NCBI GenBank assembly: GCA_964389575.1
Contig: CAYMFF010000004.1
Location: 1-64,000, forward strand
Source: JAGNRR01 sp964389575
Lineage (GTDB): Bacteria > Bacteroidota > Bacteroidia > Chitinophagales > Chitinophagaceae
DNA length: 64,000 nucleotides
Direction: 5' to 3'
Below are positions 51,859-60,952 of this stretch, in pieces. Each line of letters starts with the position of its first letter. Within the stretch, counting starts at the first letter, position 1. Both the position numbers and the translations under genes were made by a program. The notes beneath the pieces were generated by a model. It saw only the letters and a list, made by a program, of their open reading frames with translations. It did no database searches and was not told the DNA's origin.

Positions 51859-52914
51859 ATGAATCTGCATGAAAAATATATCCTTAGATGTTTGTTCCTT
51901 GCTGAATTAGGCAAGGGCGATACTGAGAGTAACCCAATGGTAGGCGCAGTTTTGGTCTATAAAGATAGAATTATTGGTGAAGGGTATCATGAAAAATATG
52001 GAGAAGCACATGCAGAAGTAAATTGCCTTCAAAATGTAAAAGAAGAAGATAAAAAACATATCTCCCAGGCTACACTATATGTTTCCCTGGAACCTTGTAA
52101 TCATAAAGGTAAAACGCCACCTTGTTCTCATGCAATCATTGAGGCCGGAATAAAAAAAGTAGTTATTGGAACGACTGATAATAACCCACTTGTCAATAAT
52201 TCAGGCATACAATATTTAAAAAATCATCAGGTGGAGGTAATCGTGGGTGTTTGTGAAAAAGAATGCCGCAATTTAAATAAAGTATTCTTTACAAATCACA
52301 GTAAAAATAGAACGTTTATTAAATTAAAATGGTCTCAAAGCCTTGATGGATTTATCGGGGATTCAACAAAAGAGGTAACAATTAGCACTCAGGCTACTAA
52401 TGTAATTAATCATAAATACAGAACTGAAGTGGACGGCATTCTTGTAGGCTACAATACTGCACTTTTGGATGAGCCCAGTTTGAATGTACGGCATTGGCAA
52501 GGAAAACAACCCGCTCGAATTTTTTTAGATTGGGAACTCAAACTCCCCCATCGTATTATTTATAAAAAAGGGTTTCACAATATTGTATTGACTACCCGAG
52601 AAAAGGAAAGTACCAACGAAGTACGTTATTTAAAAATAGAAAAAAATGTTACGTCTATTGCGGAAAGTCTATATAAAATTGGCATCAACAGTTTACTAGT
52701 TGAAGGAGGCGCTAAAACACATCAGCTATTCATAGATGATAACATTTGGGATGAAGCTATTATTATTAAAAGTGATAAAAATATTTTGGCATCTTCTAGT
52801 AATAGTAACAATTTGATTAGCGCAGCAACATTAAATAACGGAGCATTAATTCAAAGGACACGAATTGCAAAAGACCAAGTAGAACACTATAGTAATTCTG
52901 AATTTAAAAGATGA
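51859..52914 (+). CDS. ribD: Bifunctional riboflavin biosynthesis deaminase/reductase RibD
   Basis: A 351-residue two-domain enzyme for the second and third steps of riboflavin synthesis. The N-terminal deaminase has NPMVGAVLVY, zinc ligand and base in HAEVNC, and the cysteine ligands in EPCNHKGKTPPC. The C-terminal reductase has FIKLKWSQSLDGFIG, DGILVGYNTALLDEPSLNVR and SLLVEGGAKTHQLF, which binds NADPH. The reductase tail is somewhat short. The ATG at 51859 (MNLHEKYILRCLFLAELGKG) is the family start. The stop overlaps the transporter gene by an ATGA. Confidence 0.94.
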   Translation: MNLHEKYILRCLFLAELGKGDTESNPMVGAVLVYKDRIIGEGYHEKYGEAHAEVNCLQNVKEEDKKHISQATLYVSLEPCNHKGKTPPCSHAIIEAGIKKVVIGTTDNNPLVNNSGIQYLKNHQVEVIVGVCEKECRNLNKVFFTNHSKNRTFIKLKWSQSLDGFIGDSTKEVTISTQATNVINHKYRTEVDGILVGYNTALLDEPSLNVRHWQGKQPARIFLDWELKLPHRIIYKKGFHNIVLTTREKESTNEVRYLKIEKNVTSIAESLYKIGINSLLVEGGAKTHQLFIDDNIWDEAIIIKSDKNILASSSNSNNLISAATLNNGALIQRTRIAKDQVEHYSNSEFKR

Positions 52915-53783
52915 TTTTCATTCTACTTTCTATATTATTCAATGCTTATGTTGGGGTAATCTTTAAATACTTTGGTAAATGGGGTATCAATTCTCAAATT
53001 GCAATTGTCATTAACTATTGGGTTTGCGTTATTACCGGCTCTTTAATGCTTCAAGAAAATCCGTTTGTGGCTGGAAACTTCACTAGTGATTGGTTTCCTT
53101 GGAGCTTGGCTATTGGAGTTCTATTAATAAGCATGTTTAATATCATGTCGGTTGCCTCTGTGAGAATAGGCGTTACTCTTACGCAGGCTGCTAATAAAAT
53201 GTCACTCGCTATACCTGTATTTTTCTCGTTTTATTTATACCATGAAAGCTTGGGCATAATCAAGATTCTAGGAATTCTGACGGCATTGCTTGGAGTATAT
53301 TTTATTACCCGTTCATCAAAAACTTCGGATAAGCAGAAAAGTAAAAACTGGTGGTTGTTACCCATTTTATTTATAGGCAGTGGATCTATTGACACCATCA
53401 TGAAATTTGTGGAAACTAATTTTATCAGCACGAGCCAATCACTTAATTACTACCTAATTTTTTGCTTTGGAATGGCCGCTAGTATTGGAACTTTATTTTT
53501 AATTACCCAATTAGTCATGGGTCGATTTAAAGTAAATTCACGATCGTTATTAGCTGGAATAATGCTGGGTATCCCTAATTACTTTTCGATTTATTTTTTG
53601 ATAAAAGCACTTCAATTTAAGGACCTTAACAGCTCATCAATTATCCCAATAAACAACATAGGCATACTCATAGCGGTTACGATTTACGGATTTATTATAT
53701 TTAATGAGAAACTAAGTAGTCGAAATAAAATTGGTTTAGCCCTAGCCGCAAGTTCAATAATCTTATTAATATTAGGAAGCTAG
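52911..53783 (+). CDS. EamA/DMT-family transporter
   Basis: A 290-residue protein with about ten membrane helices in two inverted halves, as in the drug/metabolite transporter superfamily. Characteristic segments include IGVTLTQAANKMSLAIPVFFSFYLYHESL (end of the first repeat) and SSIIPINNIGILIAVTIYGFIIFNEKLS (same position in the second). The substrate is unknown; relatives export amino acids, nucleosides or drugs. It overlaps ribD by 4 bases and its stop is followed directly by yigZ, so the three genes form an operon. A role with riboflavin is possible but unsupported. Confidence 0.85.
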   Translation: MIFILLSILFNAYVGVIFKYFGKWGINSQIAIVINYWVCVITGSLMLQENPFVAGNFTSDWFPWSLAIGVLLISMFNIMSVASVRIGVTLTQAANKMSLAIPVFFSFYLYHESLGIIKILGILTALLGVYFITRSSKTSDKQKSKNWWLLPILFIGSGSIDTIMKFVETNFISTSQSLNYYLIFCFGMAASIGTLFLITQLVMGRFKVNSRSLLAGIMLGIPNYFSIYFLIKALQFKDLNSSSIIPINNIGILIAVTIYGFIIFNEKLSSRNKIGLALAASSIILLILGS

Positions 53784-54383
53784 ATGAATACTTATAAAAC
53801 AGTTGATAAAAAATCTCAATCCCTGTTCAAAGAAAAGGGAAGTAAATTCCTTGGTTTTGTATTTCCAGTCCAATCCGAAAAGGATATTGAAAACTACTTA
53901 AATGATTTGAAAGAATCACACCCTAAAGCTACGCATCATTGTTATGCTTATAAATTAGGCTTAGAAAAAATTACATATAGAGCGAATGACGATGGCGAAC
54001 CCAGCAATAGCGCGGGCAAACCGATTCTTGGCCAGATAGAAAGTTTTGATTTAAGCAATGTATTCATTGTAGTGGTTCGGTATTATGGTGGGACCAAACT
54101 AGGCGTAGGCGGACTTCAAACTGCTTACAAAGCAGCCGCGAAAATAGCATTGGAGGAAAATATTATTGTAGAGAAAGAAATCCCAGTATTTTATCAACTC
54201 AGCTTTCCTTTTGACAAACAAGGAATTGTTGACCATTTAATTAAAATAACCACGGGGGCAATCATCGATAAAACATTTCAAAATCAATGTGAGTATGAAG
54301 TAAGCATCCCGAAAAGTAATGCTAAACAATTTGAAGAAAAGTTATTCTCTGAGAGAAGTATCAGTGCAATTAAAGAAAACTAA
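53784..54383 (+). CDS. yigZ: YigZ/IMPACT family protein
   Basis: A 199-residue protein of the IMPACT/YigZ family. The N-terminal UPF0029 domain contains KGSKFLGFVFPVQSE, ATHHCYAYKLG, RANDDGEPSNSAGKPILGQIE and VVRYYGGTKLGVGGLQTAY, all strongly conserved. The C-terminal ferredoxin-like domain (DUF1949) follows. The biochemical role in bacteria is unsettled; the eukaryotic relative influences translation control through Gcn1. It begins immediately after the EamA gene stop. Its 3' end overlaps fbp on the opposite strand by 14 bases. Confidence 0.93.
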   Translation: MNTYKTVDKKSQSLFKEKGSKFLGFVFPVQSEKDIENYLNDLKESHPKATHHCYAYKLGLEKITYRANDDGEPSNSAGKPILGQIESFDLSNVFIVVVRYYGGTKLGVGGLQTAYKAAAKIALEENIIVEKEIPVFYQLSFPFDKQGIVDHLIKITTGAIIDKTFQNQCEYEVSIPKSNAKQFEEKLFSERSISAIKEN

Positions 54384-55371
54384 GCGCTTCCTTAACCATG
54401 TTTTTTGAACCAATAAAAATTGGAACCCGTTGGTGCAATTCGCTAGGCTCAATTTCTAAAATTGACTTTTCCCCATCAGAGCTCAATCCATTGGCATGTT
54501 CAACTAAAAAAGCCATCGGATTGCATTCGTATTGCAATCTTAGCTTACCAGTCTTATTACTTTTATCTGCCGGGTAGAAAAATATACCTCCTTTTATTAA
54601 TGTGCGATGCATATCCGCAACCATGCTACCAATATAGCGATGCGTATAAGATGATTTATCTCCTTCATTTTTCATACAATGATTTAAATATTTTTTTAAA
54701 CCATCAACATACTTTTGAGTATTTCCCTGATTCACAGAATAAATTTTACCATCTTCTGGAACTTGCATATTGGGATGCGACAAGCAAAACTCTCCGATGG
54801 AAGGGTCTAAGGTAAATCCATTCACACCTCCTTTTGTCCCATATACCAACATGGTACTAGAGCCATAAATAACGTAGCCAGCTGCCATTAATTTACTTCC
54901 TTTTTGCAAGAAATCTTTTTCAGTGACCGCAGTGCCCAATTCTGTTTCCCGGCGATATATCGCAAAAATGGTTCCAATACTCGCGTTCACATCAATATTA
55001 GACGATCCGTCTAATGGATCAAAAAGAACCACATATTTTGCATTCTTAGAATATTCATCATCAAAAGAAACAAAATCATCATTCTCTTCTGAAGCAATAC
55101 CAGCACAATCCGCACTACTTTTAAGAACACGAATCATAATATCATCAGCATATACATCTAATTTCATCTGCTCTTCTCCCTGTACGTTTTCAGTACCTCT
55201 TGCGCCTAAAATTCCAACCAGACCCGCTTTATTTACTTTTTTATTAATCAGCTTACAAGCTATACCTATATCACGTAAAATGCCTGACAAACCACCGGTT
55301 GCTTTTGGAAATAATCGAGTTTGCTGAATTGTAAATTCATCCAATGTTGTTATTGTACTGTACGGTTTCAT
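54370..55371 (-). CDS. fbp: Class I fructose-1,6-bisphosphatase
   Basis: A 333-residue phosphatase of gluconeogenesis. The metal-binding site is in VVLFDPLDGSSNIDVNASIGTIF (the DPLDGSSN motif), and the substrate pocket includes YIGSMVADMHRTLIKGGIFFYP and LRLQYECNPMAFLVEHANG. The N-terminal part (LDEFTIQQTRLFPKATGGLSG) follows the class I pattern. A perfect -7 element lies only 5 bases before the ATG. It converges on and overlaps yigZ. miaE lies upstream on the same strand with a 23-base gap, and fbp may also be transcribed from its promoter. Confidence 0.96.
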   Translation of the reverse strand: MKPYSTITTLDEFTIQQTRLFPKATGGLSGILRDIGIACKLINKKVNKAGLVGILGARGTENVQGEEQMKLDVYADDIMIRVLKSSADCAGIASEENDDFVSFDDEYSKNAKYVVLFDPLDGSSNIDVNASIGTIFAIYRRETELGTAVTEKDFLQKGSKLMAAGYVIYGSSTMLVYGTKGGVNGFTLDPSIGEFCLSHPNMQVPEDGKIYSVNQGNTQKYVDGLKKYLNHCMKNEGDKSSYTHRYIGSMVADMHRTLIKGGIFFYPADKSNKTGKLRLQYECNPMAFLVEHANGLSSDGEKSILEIEPSELHQRVPIFIGSKNMVKEALSFL

Positions 55372-55376
55372 TACCG

Positions 55377-55384
55377 CAAATATA
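55377..55384 (-). promoter_or_regulatory. Bacteroidota -7 promoter element (TATATTTG) for fbp
   Basis: A perfect TAnnTTTG on the minus strand, 5 bases before the fbp ATG at 55371, predicting a leaderless or near-leaderless transcript. Confidence 0.5.
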
Positions 55385-55394
55385 ACGAACAGAA

Positions 55395-55997
55395 TTAATG
55401 CATTCTATCTCCTCGCACTGGAAGATTTCCAAGTATTTCTTCCTCTTTATTGAGCCAAAACGACCATCTTTCTTTCACTTTATCCTTGTCAAGATATAGA
55501 TAAGCTAAATCCAGGAATAAGCGATAATGCCCAGCTTCGCTTATCATAAATTTATGGTAGAATTTTTTTAGCTTTTCATCATCCAAGCCTTCGCTTAAAA
55601 GCCTGAAACGCTCACAACTTCTTGCCTCGATCAATGCGAAAATGAGAAGTTTATCTAAGAATCTGTCATTATAGGACCCACCCTTTTTTTCATGCTTTTT
55701 CAAGGCATTTACATATTCGTCTTTTCGTTGTGGTTGCAAAGTGATATTCCGTTTCTTCATTTCATTCAGCACTAATCTAAAATGCCCCCATTCTTCAGAA
55801 ACTATAGGCGACAAAGCTTCTACCAGCTCCATTTTATCTGCATTTGCTTGGATTAAGGTAATACAAGATGTGGCCGCTTTTTGTTCACAATAAGCATGGT
55901 CATTTAATATATCATCCAGCGAAATTTCAGCTAGATTAACCCAACGCGGATCGGTTGGAAGCTTTAATCCCAATATTGAATTTTCTTCTGTTGCCAT
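55395..55997 (-). CDS. miaE: tRNA-(ms2io6A)-hydroxylase MiaE
   Basis: A 200-residue ferritin-like diiron enzyme that hydroxylates the isopentenyl group of ms2i6A at position 37 of some tRNAs. The four-helix bundle ligands are visible: HAYCEQKAATSC (glutamate), EEWGHFRLVLNEM (glutamate and histidine), LIEARSCERFRLL (glutamate) and SEAGHYRLFLDLAY (glutamate and histidine). Length is normal. Its ATG context, ATGGCAACA, is an exact inverted copy of a sequence at 56021-56029 in the region shared with the divergent propeller kinase. Confidence 0.94.
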   Translation of the reverse strand: MATEENSILGLKLPTDPRWVNLAEISLDDILNDHAYCEQKAATSCITLIQANADKMELVEALSPIVSEEWGHFRLVLNEMKKRNITLQPQRKDEYVNALKKHEKKGGSYNDRFLDKLLIFALIEARSCERFRLLSEGLDDEKLKKFYHKFMISEAGHYRLFLDLAYLYLDKDKVKERWSFWLNKEEEILGNLPVRGDRMH

Positions 55998-56084
55998 TTT
56001 GCGAAATTATACAATTAATTATGGCAACATTCATACTATCTTTATAAAATCCATTGGAGAATCTTTCATATTGTAGTTATTGCA

Positions 56085-59000
56085 TTGGGCTTTCTTATTC
56101 ATGACGTTTCTGCGCAAGAATTAAAAGAAAACTATTATCGCGCTCATTATGATTTAGAGTCTGGGCTATCTCAAAGTGTAATTAATGATATTAAAGAGGA
56201 CAAAAAGGGCTTTATCTGGATTGCAACCAACGATGGATTAAATCGATTTGATGGTGTAAGGTTTAAAGTATTTTCATATGAACCATCGGACTCATTAAGT
56301 TTACCATCTTCAAGTATTCAAAAAATATTTTATGATCAAGATCATCACCTTTGGATTAACACACCTGACGATCTGGTAATATTTGATATTGAAAGTGGTA
56401 AAGTTGCTGGTAAAGAAATAAGCAAAAAAAATAAATTCAGGTCTGTCTGTATAGGTCAAGGGCAAGATATTTGGAGTTTTACCAAGCGAAATACGCTAAT
56501 ACGCCTTGACCGTTCAAGTCTAAAAATAAAGGAAGAAAGCCCGGAATGCAAGGCACTTTCGAACCAAGAAAAAATTATTGGCTCCTATTATATCAATACA
56601 AGTGTTTTGCTGTTTAGTAAAAAAGGTGTTTGTCATGAATATAATATTGAAACAAAAAAATGGTCCAGTTCTAAATCAAATTTATTTGAAGAAGAACTAA
56701 GTTATAACGAAGCAGTATATGACTATCAACAAACCATTTATCTCTATTCTATGGAGACTGACCTGATAGAATACAATCTTAAAACACGATCATTCTCTGC
56801 AAGTCCTATAAATTCGAATGAAAGAAATATTCTTGGTATTAATAATGTAGTCTATGACAGTTCGCGTAGTGAGTTATTGATATCCACTTATGGACAAGGT
56901 TGTTTTATATATAATACAAAAAATAAACAGACGATAGAATTAAATCAAAGCAGTAAAAACATAACCCTTTCTTCTAACTATCCACAAGCTATTCTTCGAG
57001 GCGACAAGAATATCCTTTGGATTGGTTATGATGGTAAAGGAATAGATGTTTTTGATCCCAATATTAAAAAATTCGTTCCATTAATTAAAGAATCCCCTGA
57101 CGAAGATTACAACCTAAAATTCGTTCGGAAAATAATAGAAGGTGCTAATGGAAACCTTTGGTTTGGCACTGCTGGAAGCGGACTGATTGAGTATGACCGT
57201 AAAACAAGCGAATATACTTTCTACAATAAAAATGAACTAAAGCCGAATGCCGAAACTTTTATCATTGAAATGGAAAAAGTAAATAATGATATTTGGCTGG
57301 CTTTGAATAGTGGCGATATCTTATTGTTCGATATGATAAATAAACGAGTTCGAAAAAGAATAAAATATGAAGATGAATGGAACGAAATGGGTCGAAACCA
57401 AATATGGTCCATGTATTTTGACGACCTATCTTCTACTTTATGGATAGGCACCGCCCGCAAAGGAATTTTTTCTATTAATACACTTACGAATGAAAAGAAA
57501 AACTACTTTGATAAAAGCAATAGAATATACAAGGACAATCGAATTCGATGTTTATTCCAAAAAGCAGACAAATCTATCCTTGCCGGAACCACTAGAGGTG
57601 CCCTACTTCTTAAGCCAGGCGCTAAAGAGTTCAGTCGGATATTTCCTAACAAAAAGGTAGAAATTAATAATCAACATTCCGTAAAATCATTTTATGAGGG
57701 TCCAAATGGAAATACGTGGGTTGGAACAGATGGTGCGGGTATATTTATTCTCGATGAAAATTATAATACACTGGAACAAATAACTACGGACCAAAACCTA
57801 AGTAACAATGTAGTTTATGGCATCCTATCGCAAGATAAAAGCACTGTTTGGGTTAGCTCGAATAAAGGGTTAAGTAATATATCCTGGCAACTTACAAATT
57901 CCAACAGTATAAGTTATTCAATATCTAATTATCAAGTCACTAGTGGCTTACAGAGCAATGAGTTTAATACAAACTCTTATCTCAAATTAGCCGACGGCTC
58001 ATTGGCCTTTGGCGGAATAGATGGGGTCAATATTTTTAATGGGAATGATATTAAGTTTTCTAAAGAAACGCCAAGAGTTGTAATTGTTGAATTTTCTGTT
58101 TTTAATAGAAAAATGAATGACAACAAATTAATATCGTACACAGACGAAATTGATTTAAAGTATAATCAAAATTCATTCTCATTCAATTATAATGCCGTTG
58201 GATTTAACTTGTTAGACAAAATCAAATATCAATACCGCTTAATCGGTCTCAGCGATGAATGGCAAGATGCCGATGATAGAACCTATGTTTCGTTTACCAA
58301 TTTAGACCCAGGAGATTACGAATTCCAAGTAAAAGCAGCTAACTATGATGGTTATTGGGGTGAAGATTATACTACGCTTAAAATTCACATTGCAGCTCCA
58401 TTGCACAAACAATGGTGGTTTATTATTCTCTGCGCTTTTATTATTTTGTTTACTATTTGGAGTATCGCTCGTTACAGAAACCAAGTAAGAACAGAAAGAG
58501 AATCTCTAAAACTAGAATATGCAAAAGATATTGCCGAGGTTGAAATGAAAGCATTACGTGCTCAAATTAATCCACATTTTCTTTTTAATTCATTAAACTC
58601 TATCAACAACTTCATTTTAAAAAATGAAAATAAAAAGGCTAGAAAATATTTAGTGAAATTTTCGCAACTGGTTAGAAATATATTAAATAACAGCACCAGT
58701 CCTTATGTAAGTCTTAAAGAAGAAATTGAAACCATTCAACTTTATGTTGAGATTGAAAGTATGCGTTTTGACAACACCTTTAAGTTTAATATTGAAATGA
58801 GTGATGACTTAGATGTAAATCAAATTCAAATCCCATCTTTGCTTCTGCAGCCTTATGTAGAAAATGCTATTTGGCACGGCCTTATGCACAAAGAAGGTGA
58901 AAAGAATATCGAAATTAGAATACATCAAAGTCAACGTGATTTAATAAATATAGAAATTGAAGATGATGGAATTGGCAGAATTGAATCACAAAAGCTAACT

Positions 59001-59186
59001 TCAGACAATAAAAGAAAATCGTTTGGCATGCAACTCGGCGCAGAAAGATTAAAATTAATGAATTCAGAGCTTCAAAGTCAAGGTGGTGTTCAAGTTATTG
59101 ATCTTTATAATGAAAACAAAAAAGCAAAAGGAACATTAATCAGTATCAAACTACCTATATTAAACCAAACTACAAATAAACACTAA
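56085..59186 (+). CDS. Reg_prop beta-propeller sensor histidine kinase (LytS-type), start uncertain
   Basis: A 1033-residue sensor as counted from the TTG at 56085. The periplasmic part is a series of propeller repeats (GFIWIATNDGLNRFDG, NLWFGTAGSGLIEYDR, NTWVGTDGAGIFILDE), then a Y_Y_Y domain (YQYRLIGLSDEWQDADDRTYVSFTNL), one membrane helix (WWFIILCAFIILFTIWSIA) and a His_kinase domain with H831 in AQINPHFLFNSLNS, ending in an HATPase. A signal peptide is visible (IVVIALGFLIHDVSAQ), but most of it is encoded upstream of the first usual start codon, so the true start is probably near 56049-56070 or the gene has a 5' defect. The LytTR regulator follows after 21 bases. Confidence 0.85.
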   Translation: MGFLIHDVSAQELKENYYRAHYDLESGLSQSVINDIKEDKKGFIWIATNDGLNRFDGVRFKVFSYEPSDSLSLPSSSIQKIFYDQDHHLWINTPDDLVIFDIESGKVAGKEISKKNKFRSVCIGQGQDIWSFTKRNTLIRLDRSSLKIKEESPECKALSNQEKIIGSYYINTSVLLFSKKGVCHEYNIETKKWSSSKSNLFEEELSYNEAVYDYQQTIYLYSMETDLIEYNLKTRSFSASPINSNERNILGINNVVYDSSRSELLISTYGQGCFIYNTKNKQTIELNQSSKNITLSSNYPQAILRGDKNILWIGYDGKGIDVFDPNIKKFVPLIKESPDEDYNLKFVRKIIEGANGNLWFGTAGSGLIEYDRKTSEYTFYNKNELKPNAETFIIEMEKVNNDIWLALNSGDILLFDMINKRVRKRIKYEDEWNEMGRNQIWSMYFDDLSSTLWIGTARKGIFSINTLTNEKKNYFDKSNRIYKDNRIRCLFQKADKSILAGTTRGALLLKPGAKEFSRIFPNKKVEINNQHSVKSFYEGPNGNTWVGTDGAGIFILDENYNTLEQITTDQNLSNNVVYGILSQDKSTVWVSSNKGLSNISWQLTNSNSISYSISNYQVTSGLQSNEFNTNSYLKLADGSLAFGGIDGVNIFNGNDIKFSKETPRVVIVEFSVFNRKMNDNKLISYTDEIDLKYNQNSFSFNYNAVGFNLLDKIKYQYRLIGLSDEWQDADDRTYVSFTNLDPGDYEFQVKAANYDGYWGEDYTTLKIHIAAPLHKQWWFIILCAFIILFTIWSIARYRNQVRTERESLKLEYAKDIAEVEMKALRAQINPHFLFNSLNSINNFILKNENKKARKYLVKFSQLVRNILNNSTSPYVSLKEEIETIQLYVEIESMRFDNTFKFNIEMSDDLDVNQIQIPSLLLQPYVENAIWHGLMHKEGEKNIEIRIHQSQRDLINIEIEDDGIGRIESQKLTSDNKRKSFGMQLGAERLKLMNSELQSQGGVQVIDLYNENKKAKGTLISIKLPILNQTTNKH

Positions 59187-59207
59187 TCAAAATCAAACCA
59201 ACAAACC

Positions 59208-59972
59208 ATGAATTATAAAACAATAATTGTAGACGATGAGAAAAATTGTGTAGAAGTACTCGAATACTTACTAGAGCAAAATCACCCCGAAATTGTAATC
59301 GATGAAACATTTACTAGTTCCAAAGCAGCGCTGCAATACCTCAGAACTAATTCGGTAGACTTAGTATTTTTAGATATTCAAATGCCTTTTTTAACAGGCA
59401 TTGAATTGCTTGGCAAACTGGAAGAACCATCTTTTCAAGTCGTTTTCACAACAGCATTTGACCACTACGCTTTAGAAGCAATAAAACTTTCTGCCTTAGA
59501 TTATTTATTAAAACCAGTGGATGACGATTTGCTGGCCGAAACAATTGAAAAATTCAAAAAACGACAAGAAGGAAATGTGCAACAACAATTGAAACAGCTC
59601 ATGTCGCAAATGCAGAATAACGCTAACAATACTGCATCGCCATCAGATGGCAAAATAGCTATTTCTTTTCAAGATAAGATTTCGTTTTACCGAGCTGAAG
59701 AAATTTCGTATTGTCAAAGTAGTGATAATTACACCACAGTAATACTAACCAATGGAGAAAAAGTGACCGCTTCAAAAACCATAAAGCATTTTGAAGAAAT
59801 GCTAGAACCCCTCGGCTTTGTAAGAACCCATCAGTCTTATCTTGTCAACCAATCTATGATTAAAGAATATAGCAAGAAAGATGGTGGTTATATAATATTA
59901 AATAATGGCGTAGACATTCCCGTGAGTCGCCAGCGCAAAGAGGATATCCTTCAACTATTTAAGAAAATCTAA
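59208..59972 (+). CDS. LytTR family two-component response regulator
   Basis: A 254-residue regulator with an N-terminal receiver domain (D9 and D10 in the acidic pocket, phosphoacceptor D56 in LVFLDIQMP, then TTAFDHYALEAIKLSALDYLLKPV) and a C-terminal LytTR DNA-binding domain (EEISYCQSSDNYTTVILTNG, RTHQSYLVNQ, VPVSRQRKEDIL). It follows the propeller kinase by 21 bases on the same strand and is almost certainly its partner. The signal and target genes are unknown. The linker contains a Q/N-rich run of about 30 residues. Confidence 0.94.
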   Translation: MNYKTIIVDDEKNCVEVLEYLLEQNHPEIVIDETFTSSKAALQYLRTNSVDLVFLDIQMPFLTGIELLGKLEEPSFQVVFTTAFDHYALEAIKLSALDYLLKPVDDDLLAETIEKFKKRQEGNVQQQLKQLMSQMQNNANNTASPSDGKIAISFQDKISFYRAEEISYCQSSDNYTTVILTNGEKVTASKTIKHFEEMLEPLGFVRTHQSYLVNQSMIKEYSKKDGGYIILNNGVDIPVSRQRKEDILQLFKKI

Positions 59973-59974
59973 TA

Positions 59975-60952
59975 ATGATAAACCTTGATTCAATAATAAT
60001 AATAACTGGTGCCGCAGGTTTTATCGGCAGTTGCTTAGCCAGTCATTTAAAATCTACTGGTTATAATAACTTGCTACTTGTTGATGACTTCTCAATCAAC
60101 AAAAAGTCTCAGAACACAATTAATTTCTCAGAAGACCACAAAATTAACCGTGATATTTTCATTAAAAATATAAGCGACTACCCTGCTGATATTATTATCC
60201 ATTTAGGAGCACGCACCGATACAACTGAAATGGATTTCTCCATACATGAAAAGCTTAATTTAGAATACTCAAAAAAAGTGTGGAACCATTGCACTGCAAA
60301 CAATATTAAACTAATCTATGCATCAAGTGCAGCAACTTATGGTGGTGGCGAAAATGGTTATTCTGACAATCATCAAATAGTTGATAAACTAAAACCCTTA
60401 AACCCGTACGGAGAATCTAAGCAGCTTTTTGATCAATTTGCATTAAAACAAAACACCTCACCTCCCGCTTGGCATGGCTTGAAATTTTTTAATGTGTATG
60501 GTCCTAATGAATATCACAAAGGAAGAATGGCCTCAGTCATATTGCATACTTATAATCAAATCAAAGAAAAAGGAGAAATGAAACTTTTTCGCTCACACAA
60601 CCCTGATTTTAAGGACGGCGAACAAAAACGTGATTTTGTTTATGTAAAGGATGTCATTAGTGTTATTCATTGGCTCATGAAACAAAAAGTGGAAAACGGA
60701 CTCTACAACTTAGGAAGTGGACAAGCTCGTACTTTTTTAGATTTAGTTCGTAGTGTTTTTCAACATCTTGATATTAAAGAGAGCATATCATTCATTGACA
60801 CTCCAGAAGACATACGAGAAAAATATCAATACTTTACAGAGGCCGACATGAGCAAACTAAAGAATGCAGGTTATCGTTCTAAATTTCATTCATTGGAAGA
60901 AGGAATAAGAGAATACGTTCAAGATTATTTATCTCAAAATAATTACTTCTAG
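59975..60952 (+). CDS. rfaD: ADP-L-glycero-D-manno-heptose 6-epimerase
   Basis: A 325-residue short-chain epimerase that makes the L-glycero heptose precursor for the lipopolysaccharide core. The dinucleotide motif is IITGAAGFIGSCLASHL, and the family-specific segments are HLGARTDTTEMDFS, FFNVYGPNEYHKGRMASV and GEQKRDFVYVKDV, which separate HldD/RfaD from other sugar epimerases. The catalytic lysine is in the YGESK motif (NPYGESKQLFD). It follows the response regulator with a 2-base gap. It shares a CTAG stop with the convergent smc gene. Confidence 0.93.
   Translation: MINLDSIIIITGAAGFIGSCLASHLKSTGYNNLLLVDDFSINKKSQNTINFSEDHKINRDIFIKNISDYPADIIIHLGARTDTTEMDFSIHEKLNLEYSKKVWNHCTANNIKLIYASSAATYGGGENGYSDNHQIVDKLKPLNPYGESKQLFDQFALKQNTSPPAWHGLKFFNVYGPNEYHKGRMASVILHTYNQIKEKGEMKLFRSHNPDFKDGEQKRDFVYVKDVISVIHWLMKQKVENGLYNLGSGQARTFLDLVRSVFQHLDIKESISFIDTPEDIREKYQYFTEADMSKLKNAGYRSKFHSLEEGIREYVQDYLSQNNYF

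Noticed and set aside
54462..54815. 117-residue plus-strand frame over fbp
   Set aside because: Lies entirely within the conserved fbp coding region and has no family resemblance.
54923..55327. 134-residue plus-strand frame over fbp
   Set aside because: Antisense shadow of the fbp active-site region; serine-rich nonsense composition.
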